Part shown: piece by piece, positions 1-11,061 of the stretch
How positions within the stretch are numbered: the stretch's first letter is position 1
How the letters are laid out: the number at the start of each line of letters is the position of its first letter
The notes under the pieces: generated by a model
What the model was told of the DNA's origin: nothing
The model's database searches: none
What the model saw: only the letters and a program-made list of their open reading frames with translations
Position numbers and translations under genes: made by a program
Assembly (NCBI RefSeq): GCF_010093815.1
Contig: NW_022985549.1
Location: 2,257,494-2,321,493 of the forward strand
DNA: 64,000 bases
Reading direction: 5' to 3'
DNA from: Pseudovirgaria hyperparasitica
Taxonomy: Eukaryota; Ascomycota; Dothideomycetes; Acrospermales; Acrospermaceae

Positions 1-1
1 G

Positions 2-400
2 CTGAAGGATGATGGGATTGTTGTGGCGAGTCTGAGTCCTGGGTTGGTCGATACTGATGGTGAGGCTCTTCTCCTTCTTTTCCTACAACCTAACCCCTTT
101 TTTTCCCTCGATGCGACATCGGGTAGGGGTCTCCATTGCGGTCCGTGTGCGAGTGTGTGTGTGTGTGTGTGGGAGTTTCAACATTAAAGACATGCTAACG
201 TAACATAATGCGCAGGCACAGAGGCCAGCAAGAAGAACTTCGAGATGTTGATGCCAATGTTCAGAAAGTACGAGCCCGAGTTCCAGGGTCCGATTACGCC
301 GCGTGAGAGTGTTGAGATGCAGATTCGCGTTATTCAGGGGCTTACGATGGCGCATGCCGGGCAGATGTGGAGTCATCTTGGGAATCAGCGCTGGATTTGA
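2..400 (+). CDS. Short-chain dehydrogenase/reductase, 3' end only
   Basis: This is a partial gene cut by the window edge. The first exon piece reads LKDDGIVVASLSPGLVDTDG, with the 'SPG-V-T' turn that follows the Rossmann core in short-chain dehydrogenases. An intron at 60-215 (GTGAGG donor, CTAAC branch point, CGCAG acceptor) contains a GT microsatellite. The second exon ends RVIQGLTMAHAGQMWSHLGNQRWI and stops at 398-400. That tail resembles the substrate-loop and C-terminal part of NAD(P)-dependent SDRs that lack a membrane anchor. The catalytic Tyr-x-x-x-Lys and the nucleotide-binding glycines lie outside the window, so the substrate cannot be judged. Confidence 0.7.
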
Positions 401-3023
401 GATGTTTTCTTTTTTTCCTTTTTTTCTTTTCGGTACGCGCATGCTTCAAAGAACTCTGTTGCGTGGCAGGCAAGAAAGGCAGTGGTATAACGACTTTCTC
501 TACTTGGGTGTGTGTGGGTAGATTATTGGGTTAGGGTACAGTAAGTTTTCAGACCATCCTTATTGAAATATAACGGTTCTGCGATGATATGCATTCTGGC
601 AATCATGCACATGCTCGGGTACTTGTGTTCCATAGACAACACGGTCGACGCTGATAAGTATAGTCCAAGCAACATACCTTCTCTTCTCAGTCTAGACTAA
701 CTTAAATGAACGTGATCCTATCCACTCCACTCACAAAGTCTCTGCCTCTAGTAACCTACTCTACTCTAACAGCACCACGACATGCCGACCCTTATACATG
801 GCGTTAAACAAATCAGAGTAGTACGTTATGCTGTATGAGCACATGAAAGATACAAATCCGTAGGATAAATTATGAGACTGTCAATACACTCAAGTATGTA
901 CAAATGACTATATAAAAGACGATGGTATGGCGTAGTGTGGCTTCTCGTGTAGGGATGGAACGGGTTACATATATATAGGAATAGACTCACACGACGCGCA
1001 AGGAAATTTTGTATATAATTAGTACATGCGTACTAATCATCTATACACCATACTTTACGAAAGAGATGATATAATGTAGTCCATAGTACTTCTCTACCCT
1101 CCCGTTAAAGATATCTAGAGCTACAAGTCGTACTGATCAAGCCCTTCTAATATGCTACATAGAACCATATACCAAATCTGTTCTCCATAAAACACCCAAA
1201 CCATTAAGAAAGGTCCACCATGCCCCTCTCTATAAGACTGAACTTGTATAGTAGTTTTGCTTAGCTACATGTACTATACATAATATTATACCCAGGTAGT
1301 TTATTAGAGATATTTATTTAAGATTATGCCTCATGGTTAATAGTATGTCCATATCTACTCATACTTGGTCAGTCCTTATGCAGAACGTTTAATGAGCCTC
1401 TACGCAGGCTGTTACGCTATGAGCGTAATCCTATGTAGTAGCCATATCGTATCAAGCCTTAGTCTACGACGGAAACATATATTAAGGCAGCAACAGTGTC
1501 AGGCCCAGACTTCTCGAGCGACCGTGTCAGCCGATATCATCATTCAACCCATTAGACTCAGCCGGCAACTGCTGTTCATACGGGAATCTGGTCTTTGGTG
1601 GTCATGAGCTGTACCCAGCTCAAACATCATACCTAGCGCTACTCGAGAACAATTCATCAACATATGAATGTAGAGATTGGCTGACCCTCCGCGCGCTCTC
1701 ACAGTCCTGGCAGAAACTGCAAGAAATGCACAATATAAGATCATGACACGACAGTAGACCCACGACGAAACGTCCCTCTGTCTAGACATCATCGCCCTTT
1801 CGATTCCTGTTCGTCCGCTCTGATTCTACTGTCGATGAAGGTGTGAATAATACTTGAGGGTAGACCCAGGAAACGCGAAATCCGACGAGGCTTCCGAAAA
1901 CGCGCAGCTGTATCGTCAGCCAGGGGGGGCCAGGGGGTAAAGCACCTGCTCCTGCTTTAATGCAATCCATCGCACACGCGCTCGCCAGTGGGGGCATCGT
2001 CCACGATACCTACCCCAGACGCATTCGTCGTGCCAACTTTACTACTTCAGTTTCTTTCTTCGCAACGAGCACTCGTACACCGACTCTGTGTGATATACGT
2101 CTTGCTCCCTCCCCCCCCCCCCCCCCTCGGCAGTGCATAGATATGTTTCCCTATATAAAAAACACGTCCGCAAGTAAGGGAGGAATGGCTAGTCTTAATA
2201 AGGTTCGTCTCGTGTTCGTGCCTGTATGAAACGTTGTAGAGCCCGTGAAGGGAGTTTACTACAGCAGCCTCATCATTCCTAGCTTCAATAAGTACATACA
2301 TGCATTGTCAAGCTTTTTAGATCAGCTTTTAGAGATTTCTAGGTCTTAAAGGTCTTGTACGTCTTGTAGAACATGAAAGTCTACCGAGTTCTCCCAGCTT
2401 TCTAGCTAAAATCCCATCTATGGACGACCCCTTAACCTACTAAAGTCAAGCTATCTACTCCTATCACTGTTATATATCATACTTATAATTCGAAGGATAC
2501 TATACAAGCTAAGACTACTAGCTTAATGTTCTGACTGTATAATCTAATAACTTTGAACTATCTCTCGTATCAACTATATTACACTTACTAAGTAATAGCC
2601 TTTCTTCCCATTAGATATCTTAGATTCTGACAATATCCCCCTAATCCTGAAAGGAGTTCTCTACTCGGAATAAACGAGAGTGCAGCTGTCCTTGTTCGAA
2701 GTGATCAAACGTGCGTTCTTGATGTTGATGAACATTGCCTGGCTTGGTCTAGAGCTCGAGTCCTTCCACCGCTGTAGTTGAGTATCACGAGGGTAATCAT
2801 TGGTTGGCTTACTCCTCATGTGCTGGTTCTCCATATCTCGCAGCCTTCAACGTTATTGAAGGCGGGATTAGAGACTGGGCTCCAACACAGGCAGACCAAA
2901 CCCACGAGTATGTTTACCTTGTACTCGTCTGTCTGTCTCCCACATTGCAAGCTTACTAGCTCATGTCATATCGCACGCACAGCTACGATATCTGTTCTCC
3001 CGCATGAATTGCGCAGATAAATT
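401..3023. other. Intergenic, AT-rich, partly decayed repeat
   Basis: There is no convincing gene in these 2.6 kb. From about 900 to 1360 and again from 2300 to 2640 the sequence is rich in TA and in short AT words, as expected where repeat-induced point mutation (RIP) has acted. A run of about 17 C lies near 2111-2127. The tract at 2290-2640 could be an old LTR-type remnant, but no paired end repeat is visible. Between them, 1365-1800 keeps a faint coding look on the minus strand (listed separately). Confidence 0.5.
1365..1792 (-). repeat. Possible decayed LINE reverse-transcriptase fragment
   Basis: On the minus strand an 82-residue frame has a spacing that loosely recalls the region after the catalytic YADD box of fungal Tad/I-type LINE reverse transcriptases: an aromatic-rich stretch, then a histidine/arginine patch. 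The next residues downstream (SADTVAREVWA) loosely recall the 'P-S-T-V-R-LGVWLD' block of those enzymes. No intact domain, endonuclease or poly-A tail is visible and the area is AT-rich. This is a weak pattern match only; ordinary non-coding DNA is a real alternative. Confidence 0.22.
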
Positions 3024-5740
3024 TCATCGCAGCTCGAACGTAACATTCTCCATCGACGTGTCACCTGCCTCAAACCGTTTACTTTGGAGTTTGAGCGCTT
3101 CCCCATTCATCATGCCATGAATGTAGCACTCTCCAATGAACTCATAGTACTCCTCGTCCGCTTCCGGATTCCAGAATATGCTCGACTTTTTTGGCACTTG
3201 TTTCGATGGAGACGTAGGAGAAGAGGCGGTTTTTGTAGACTGCTTATGTTCCAATAAAGGAGATTTTTCAAGCCCCGGGCCCGTTTTCTGTTTCTTCTTT
3301 GATCTAAGTAGCTTGCCATTCGTAGAACCTGGAGTCCTCTCACGCTTGCGCTTTCCGCCGGACTCTTGTGTATCCACGGGTCTCACCCTGGTTGGCGTTG
3401 AGGGCAGACTGGCGCTAGACGTGATAGAAGCGGAGGCTGCTTTGGTGTCTAGCCGTGTGGAAGGCCATTTGATCGTTTCTGCGACCTTGAGCATGTCTGA
3501 TCCATAAGCCTTCCGTCGCCACGCATCCGCTATCAAGATTGATGCCCGCGTGATGTTTTCTGTCCTCCTACATTCGGTTTGAAAAGCTCCTTGTTCCTTA
3601 GTCTTTGTGTGACGCCGTAGTACTACCGGGACGCTACAGCCTCCAAGGATGCAGATGATATCATCCTCTTTTGTGTTTCGTGGAAGTAGTCCGAGGTAGC
3701 CATTAGTTGACCTCACCATTCTTCTGTTCCAGATTACTGATTGTACTCTCTTAAGGAAGCCATTGAAGTGAGCGCTGGTGAACGTGTTGTTTGTCATAAG
3801 CTCGGATATGTTCACATCATTGCCACCTGGACCAGTCATCAACGAGAAACCGCACAGGCGAGGGTATATTCGTGACGCAGGTCGACCGTCCGCTCGCCTA
3901 TTTGCCACGATAGTTCGCCAAAATTCGTCAGGCACTTCCGCGCCCTTGAACCATCCTCCAATCTCGAACCATTCGCCAGGAATGTTACCCGATTGTGACC
4001 TCTCACCAAGTTTCTCGATCGTGTCAAGCTTGAAGCCACTCAAATGTAGGCTTTCGAACTCATTTTCGGGGGTGACCTTGGTTGACTTTGTGCGGTCGTA
4101 ATATGTCCGTAGAATTTCAGGGCCATTCTTCTGTGCCTCGCAGTTTTCGAACTTCAGCAGGGGCCTGATAGTGCGTAGACCCGAAGCCTTGTAGTTTCCT
4201 TGATCGAATTCTGGCAGGCCAACTAAGGCATTCGCGTTTCTCCGCTCCACTCGCTGACCCAGCTTTGGATTGGCACCACTTACCGCGAATGTTCTATTCG
4301 CAACAGTACATATCCACGACGGCAGAACAACAGGCGTACTCGTCTTTTGTTGGCTTTCCGGATTGGATACAGGGGTACTCGTCTTTTGTTGACTTTCCGG
4401 CTTGGATTCAGGGGCCCAGCTTCTACATAGAATGTCAAGACACCTAGATGGCTCCGCGTTCCTGACTACAAATTGGATGAATTCCTTCCAGACTTCGATC
4501 TCACCTTGTCCGTAGCTAACGACATATGCGCTTTGCTGGATCTTCTCGCTGCCCCATTTTCGGAAAGCCTTGCTCCATTTCTCAAAGACTCCTTGCTGCT
4601 TGGACGACATTACTTTCATGTCGTCTGCGCCTACCTGGGCCTTTGTTTCCGGTATTGAGTCCTTAGCAATCGACAGTAAGGCATATATTGTATCGCGCGG
4701 ATTGCTCGACTCGAAACTCGAAAGCGTGGATACAAGGTATTCGAGAGAAAAGAATCGTTCAATCTCCGAGTCGATCTCTGCTGGAGGCCCGGAAAAGCTG
4801 TTGGAGCTTCTGCGCACGATCGAATTCGCAGCTTCGACTAATCGATACGCACTCAGCTCGTGCACGTTCTCGTAGAAGCGCGGGACGTTGCCAAAGGTCG
4901 CATCTTTCCGAATAATGACGGAGAGTTCACCACTTACGGCTTCGATATCTGCACAAAGCGTGACTGCATCGGCAAAATCATTCCAAGGGATGAGCTTTGT
5001 GCCGCAATATAGAGTCGCCCTTTTTGCCAGTGTGATCTCCTGAACCACCCATCTGCTGATGATCAGCCAGGACGCACCCAAATCAAGCCACTCAGTGACA
5101 CTGTACCTTCGTGAGAACCACGGCAAATTCATCAAAGTCTGTAATGCAACCAGGTTATCTGCGGCTGTTGTCTGCTGCATTACAGCACCAAAGTCCCCTA
5201 GTTTCATGACTTCTTTCTCAATGAACTCGATGGCTCGATCAGTCTCTGCATCACCTTCGCCCAGCCAAATACAAACATTGTCAGCTTTCCTGCATAGAGT
5301 TCAGTAAAGTCAATCCCGAGTAATACCTGGACCCTGGGCAATACTGACCCATAGATATTCGTCATCGAGGCGACCTGCGCATTGCGCTCTTCTGTGTTCT
5401 CCTGGTCTATGCATATCTGATCGCACCACAGGTTCCGTGGCCTAGTATCGTCTCGAAGTCTCTTTAGACCAGACGCAAGGTTCGTGGAAACTTCTTTAGC
5501 ATAGGAGTCAGCGCCGTGCTTGATTATAATATTAGTACGGTCACCGGTCTGCCCCCAGGTCCAACTGAGCGCCTCGAATCTGACAGATGTGCTACTATCG
5601 TTTGGCATTACTGAAAGCTCGCACACCAATGGCGCGTCATCATGTCCATGAGAAGGCTGGATCTTCAGGATGCGCGAAAAGTTCAAACGGTCTGGCAAAG
5701 GACACAGTGAGTAAGTGTATGCGGACCTAGATCCCTCCAT
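3024..5740 (-). CDS. HET-domain (heterokaryon incompatibility) protein
   Basis: Two exons (5349-5740 and 3024-5289) joined across a 59-nt intron at 5290-5348 (GTCAGT donor, GCAG acceptor) give 885 aa. The join restores the core reading IYGKADNVCIWLGEGDAETD, which each frame alone breaks. The HET domain (about residues 40-200) shows its three usual blocks: RFEALSWTWGQ, NLWCDQICIDQENTEERNAQV, and the IYG...VWLGEGD block. Such domains trigger cell death or other non-self responses in fungi. The rest is long and unfamiliar. It carries an in-frame 39-bp tandem duplication near 4332-4410 (two copies of NPESQQKTSTPV-like sequence) and a basic nuclear-localisation-like segment (KRKRERTPG, RSKKKQKTG) near the C-terminus. 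Confidence 0.88.
4332..4410 (-). repeat. 39-bp in-frame tandem repeat inside the HET gene
   Basis: Two adjacent copies of a 39-bp unit with a few mismatches start at 4332 and 4371. The period is a multiple of three, so the repeat adds 13 residues (PESQQKTSTPV core) without shifting the frame. Copy number may vary between strains. Confidence 0.75.
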
Positions 5741-8700
5741 AACGGTACATTCGTCGGGACGTTCCTTTCCGCGAAGCCCGGACCGTCAGACTATGATGTG
5801 GCAAGATTTGTAGATGTTTTGGATTGTATGTTGCGTGGCGTAATTTGTGCCACAGGTCAGTGAGTCCACCAGTATCGTCTTCGCCACAGACGAAAAAAGA
5901 CAGAAAGATGAAGATGTGAGTAGGGAGAAACTGAGAGAGGTTGGGAAAAGCGAGTACGCAGGACAGGCTATGTGACTTAGCCTACATATGTAATCCCACA
6001 CTTGCGACAGATAACAGGCTCTGTGAGAAAAGCAATGCGAAGAATATAGCCTTATTGACATGCAGAGCCTTGCCTATCATCTTCCGTGTGACTGCAGGTG
6101 CTCGTCGCGCCAGACTTGGCGAGGTGCTTGCAGTGAGTAGCACTCCCCATGGGGGAGTATTTGCTCCGCGCAACCCTCGAATCAAGTGCGGCATAGAGCG
6201 AGGGCACCAACAATAGTCTGCAGGGGCCGAATAGATTGCGGCGTTCCAACTTCTCAAAGCGCAGATGGCAGCGCGAATCCTACGACATTCAGCCTTGCGA
6301 ATAATGATCGGCTTCACAAGATGTACAGTCTCTCTAGAGTGCTTAGGTGTTGACGCAAGTACTTTGCGACTATGTCGTCTGCATCATGGTGTGTCAGTAT
6401 CAGCAATGCAGAATCAGCGGCGGTTGATCTGGCCCGCCATTTTTGGCTTGCGCTGATGCTAGCCTTGCGAGGCTATAATATACAGCTGGAATAGTGTGTC
6501 AATGCGTATAATGACTTGCGCAAATGCCAGCCTCGCGAGGCTACGGTATTCAGCTGGAACAGTGTGTCGATGCGTTCGATGGCATGTCAGGCTGCTTAGG
6601 TGTGGTGCGTCGGCTTGTTGGACGATCGTGACTCAATGATAGCAGTCTCGTCGATGAAGAATTGAGGTCCAGACTTGAGACCGGTAATATGTTTAGGTCA
6701 GCTTCACAGATATGCTTACAGGAACATGGAAGAACGACTGGCTGAATCTCTATGGTGAAGTGGAGATGAGAACTAAGTTCAGGGCCGTCCCGTCGGCCGG
6801 AGCTTTTCTCCGCTGCGGCACTTGTAGAATCGAAGCGCTCTGCCGGATGATGCCTTAGGTGTGAAGTATCACGTGATCTTGTCCATAACGAGAAGTCCTT
6901 TTTCCAAGCTCTTGATATAGCTAGGTACCGCGAATCGAAGGGGGAACGGCCGGAGCAAAAAGAAGCATTCAAACTGAACATAAATCTAATGCTCATATTC
7001 ACGAGCTAGGAGTAAGCACTTGGGCCGTATATGTACTTTGATGCGACGACACAAGATCCTGATACTTACGGAGCCAGGATCCTGGCAGCTCCAGATTCCA
7101 GGACTGCACTATGCTCAGACGCTCATAATATCATGATGTAGGCGCCTTCGTCAAGGGTGCTTCTCATGCGGCCTGCTGGAAATTATAGAGAAGGTTGAGC
7201 ACATTGAGCTTTGAACGAGAGCAGAATGAGAGCCACAAGGCAAACTCTGCTTGGAAGTGTACACAGCCAGCGCAACCAGTCGATGGAGTCATCTCTTATT
7301 GTAAACTAGCTTGCAATGTGCTGAAAAGGTGGCTAGACGCCGTGATAGACAGGCGAACAGGTGGACAACGTCGAAGGGCGATAGGGCAAAACGGCAGGAG
7401 GGCGAAGGCGCGAAACGCGCAAGGAGGCCACAATTTCAGACGGCCACGTTGCTATCTGAAGGAAAGCAGACATTTCGTGAGGCGAGTAGATACTTTTTGC
7501 GTAGTTGTGTTCGCCCTCATAATCACAGGGGCTTTGCATAGTAGCAATGTCGGGTATTACTGCTGCCTCGGGCAACACCATCTAAACAAATAATAGACCA
7601 ATCAAGGCATTCGCAGCCGCTGTTCCGCGACTTGGCAGCGAATACGTTGCTGGTGATATCGCGGGCATGACGACTAAGTTCGTTTGAGGAGAATGTCATC
7701 ATTGCCATCAAATTACCAGACCTAGCACAGCATAGGACAGAAATGAAATCGGATAGCCATTGGCAGCAAAGGATCAACCGAGAAGAGCCGCGTTCCGCGT
7801 GCATATTGGACCGATATTAGAAAGCCACTGGAGAGCTTCGACGTGTTTGACTATTATCGCTTACTGAGGAGTGACCAGATCGAGTATAAACACGTTCTAG
7901 TGTCTGATTGGCCTACCTCAAGGCTAGGTGAAAAGTGTCGAGTTGCGAAAAGCAACAGAGTGTCAGTTTCTCAGTGAAGACGATCCCAAGGGTATGTGCT
8001 CAGGAGAATGGATGCCGCTGTGATGCAGTCTTCTGGTTGTGGTAGGACGGAGTGGAATGCGTATACCGTGGAAATATATGAGCATCTTCTTCCGACTACA
8101 CAAGCGGTTAGCAGGTCTTGACATCGCCTCGTGCCGCTGGTGCATGTCAATCTTAGGTCCCTGGAGGCTGGCATGCACATCAATCCTTCTACCACAAGGA
8201 TTTGCATAATAGCCAGTGTTGCATTCGGTTCGCTGCGTTCGCTGGAACGGTTTGCATCCTGCCGCCCTGCAGGGTAGATTTTGCAGAATCGATAGCACGA
8301 TGCGTAAGGTGCAAAAGAGCAGTGTTTTCCTGTGTGTGACCTGACATGATGACGTCCAAACCTGTTGCAACTGTGTCTGGACATCAGGCATCGAGCGCTT
8401 GACGTAGTTTCAGTAGTACCAAACGACCGTTGGCGGAGCAGCTCGCTCAGAAGCTCGACTAAAGCTCTGAGATCTGGTGCCGCATGACGCTCGCAAAGTG
8501 TATGAAATCACGATTCAGCATGGAACAGCGATGCAGCCGACGGTTCACGTGGAGACAGTCTAGCCTGTCTGAGCGCTGGCTGCCCATGCTGGTGCGAACA
8601 AAGGCGCGTTATTGGAGTAGGACGATGCGACACGGTGCGTGGAGTTGCAGATGGCACGCGGTTCGTCCTCCTCTTCTTGTTCTTGTTCTTCATCTTGCTT

Positions 8701-9723
8701 CTTCGCCTGCTCTGACTCCACCAGCGATGTGAGGTTGGTGCTGGTGGGTCAGGCATCTTCCCACTTCCCTAGCAGTGAGCAGCGAATCGTGGCGAAGGAC
8801 AGGGAAAAGGCGCAAAGGTCGGAAAGGGACGTTAATGGATGAGTGTTGTGACGCTGGTGGTGTGATGGGGTGTGTGTGTGAGTGAGGGGGGGGATGTGGA
8901 GGTGTTGGTGTGTGATTTTGATTTTGATTGGGGGGAATGGTGTGATGGAGGCCGATGTGATTCGAGGAGAGTGGCGCAGGCATGAGGCAGAAAACAGGGA
9001 GAAAGGGAGAAAGGGGAGAAAGTCGTGGCGAGAGCGGCGGGCGGGCGGGCGGCGATAAAATAAATTAGCGGGGAGAGGCAGCTAAGGAGGAAATAATAGC
9101 TGGCAATTCGGCGCTGCCCGGCCCCATACACCCCAAAACCCCCCCCTAGATACCCCAAAAAGCATGGTCCCGGGCGCCTCGAGCCAGTTAATGGCGGCTA
9201 ACAGTGAGCATTTAGTTACATACATGTATGTACATGTATTAGTCCAGTTATCTGTATTGAGCAAATAATGAGCAGCTGCTATTAGTTACCTGGTCAGTAA
9301 GTGAGCGAATGAGTGATAGGTGGTGATGAGTGAGTTATTAGTGAGTGAGACCTGGCTGGGTCCCTGGCAGCCTCTCATCACTGTCTTCTCCTAAAACGTC
9401 CGCGCACCCTTCACTTCTCCTCCACAAGTTCTCACATCACATCCATCGTGCTATGACTCTCCGCCAGCCCTCCATCTACTCGACTCGCACTCGTTGAATC
9501 TGGATCCTTTCTGCCTGTTCTATCCATGGACTGTCTCGCCTCACATATATCCGTCCATCTTTCGTAGCCTTCATTCTCCACTGGCTTGGCACTATTCTGC
9601 CTTGAATAGCGCATACATTATCTTGCTTATGTTCCTGTACACAGGTTACTATATATCCTCAGTCACTTCGATTTTCCCATTCCAAAACAGCATATCGCCT
9701 TAGAAACAATCGCATCACAAGTC
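5741..9723. other. Long intergenic region with repeat and promoter tracts
   Basis: About 4 kb without a gene that I can support. It holds the upstream region of the HET gene, a 68-bp tandem repeat at 6447-6582 (listed separately), a purine/GT-rich stretch at 8850-9060 ending in GGGC repeats, a palindromic ATG-TA cluster near 9210-9240, and GAGT-type repeats near 9300-9350. The last 400 bp, rich in CT before 9724, are the likely promoter and leader of the next gene. The open frames here lack family motifs and overlap each other on both strands. Confidence 0.5.
6447..6582. repeat. Two-copy 68-bp tandem repeat with internal palindrome
   Basis: Two adjacent diverged units of 68 bp begin at 6447 and 6515 (both start CTTGCGC and end near TGTGTCRATGCGT). 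Each contains an inverted repeat: TAGCCTTGCGAGGCTA at 6460-6475 and the perfect palindrome AGCCTCGCGAGGCT at 6529-6542. Most differences between the copies are transitions, as expected from RIP or CpG-type decay. It may be a protein-binding site array or the remnant of a larger repeat. Confidence 0.7.
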
Positions 9724-11061
9724 ATGGCGCGCTCTGCATACTCTGAACGTAGCGACAGCGGTACTACTGCGTCAGGCAGAAGTCACCACAGCGACGATTC
9801 TTACTACTCAAGAAGCACCGCTCCCACCGACCTTGACGTCCGACAGTACGACTACCTTGATCGTCAGCTAGAACCGTGCAATCAGGAGCAATATCAACAA
9901 CACTCGTACGAGAAGAGTCGGGAATCTGTTCAAAGTGTGGACACCTACACGTCCACTGACGAGGAAGAGATCGAGGACGCTGATGACGAACGACCAGCTT
10001 ACGAAGTACCTCCTTACAGTCATCATGAAGTCTATCCGACAGATGCTATTCCTACCACGCCTCAGGATTTTGGCCGCCTGTTCCCCTCCACCAAGCGACT
10101 AGTCATTAGGCATGACGACGCGACCATGGACGGAAACATGAACCTTCGCGTAGATACTGGATATACAACAAGAGATAACAGGAGACTCACCATGACCCTG
10201 TTTCATCTGCGTATGCACGACTTACGCAGTAGAGATTTCTCCCTTCGCCGATACTGCCGCGAGTCAGGACGTGAAGTATGCCATTCTATCAGGAAGTATG
10301 AAAAGCCTCCGGCAGACCGGCCATCTCTCCAGAGATCTATGAGCAGTGCGTTGGGTGTATTTCGACTCAAATCCGATTCTCGTCCAGCTACTGCCTCAGG
10401 CATGACACGTGCAGACTCCGGATACGAGTCTGTTCGAAATTTGTCGTTGGACGATGATACTCCAAACGGTGTGGCAGAAACTAGTCGCCGTGCTCGTCAG
10501 TTGATACCCACTCAGACTATCAAATTGGAATTTTCAAACTACGCTCACGTGAACGTGAAACGAAGAGGTGCGGGATCCAACAAGCGATACACATTCGAAT
10601 ACTGGGGCATCAAGTACAACTGGAGACGTACTGTCCGCAAGGATGGAAGTCTAGACATCATCTGCTACCACCTAATGAGGGATCACGATGATGCAGTCGT
10701 TGCCCAGATGGTTCCTATGCGTCTGACACTAGAGCAGAGGCATGAGGAAGCGGCCAAAGGTGGCTGGATACCGCCCTCATATCTCCGAATTCTGGATCCA
10801 TGCGTACTCGAAAACAAGCCGGACATTTCAGAGTAAGCATTTTTGGTACTCATACCCTTTTGAATCTAACAAAGTCGCAGCATTGTGGTTTCCAGTGCAC
10901 TCGTGGCGCTAGTAGACGACAATATCAAGCGTCGGTTCCACTCAAAGCAAACAACACAATTGCAAATACCCCTTCCACTATCCAGAAATGGCTCGTGGAA
11001 AATGAATGTCGATTATGTTGGGCCTAAGCGCCTTATCGACGAGATGTTTCACAAGAGATAG
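9724..11061 (+). CDS. Hypothetical ascomycete protein, 429 aa
   Basis: Two exons (9724-10832 and 10881-11061) are joined across a 48-nt intron (GTAAGC donor, CTAAC branch point, CGCAG acceptor). The second exon adds VVSSALVALVDDNIKRRFHS... and ends at 11059-11061, which fits well because it continues a long open frame after a perfect donor. The N-terminal third is polar and acidic with Ser/Tyr-rich low complexity (MARSAYSERSDSGTT, then a DEEEIEDADDE patch). The C-terminal half looks folded, with aromatic-rich segments such as RYTFEYWGIKYNWRR and HLMRDHDDAVVAQM. It has no signal peptide and no membrane segment. I recognise the type as a conserved filamentous-fungal hypothetical, but no function can be assigned. 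Confidence 0.8.

Noticed and set aside
6550-7002. 150-aa minus-strand frame
   Set aside because: Ser-rich without motifs; begins inside the tandem-repeat area.
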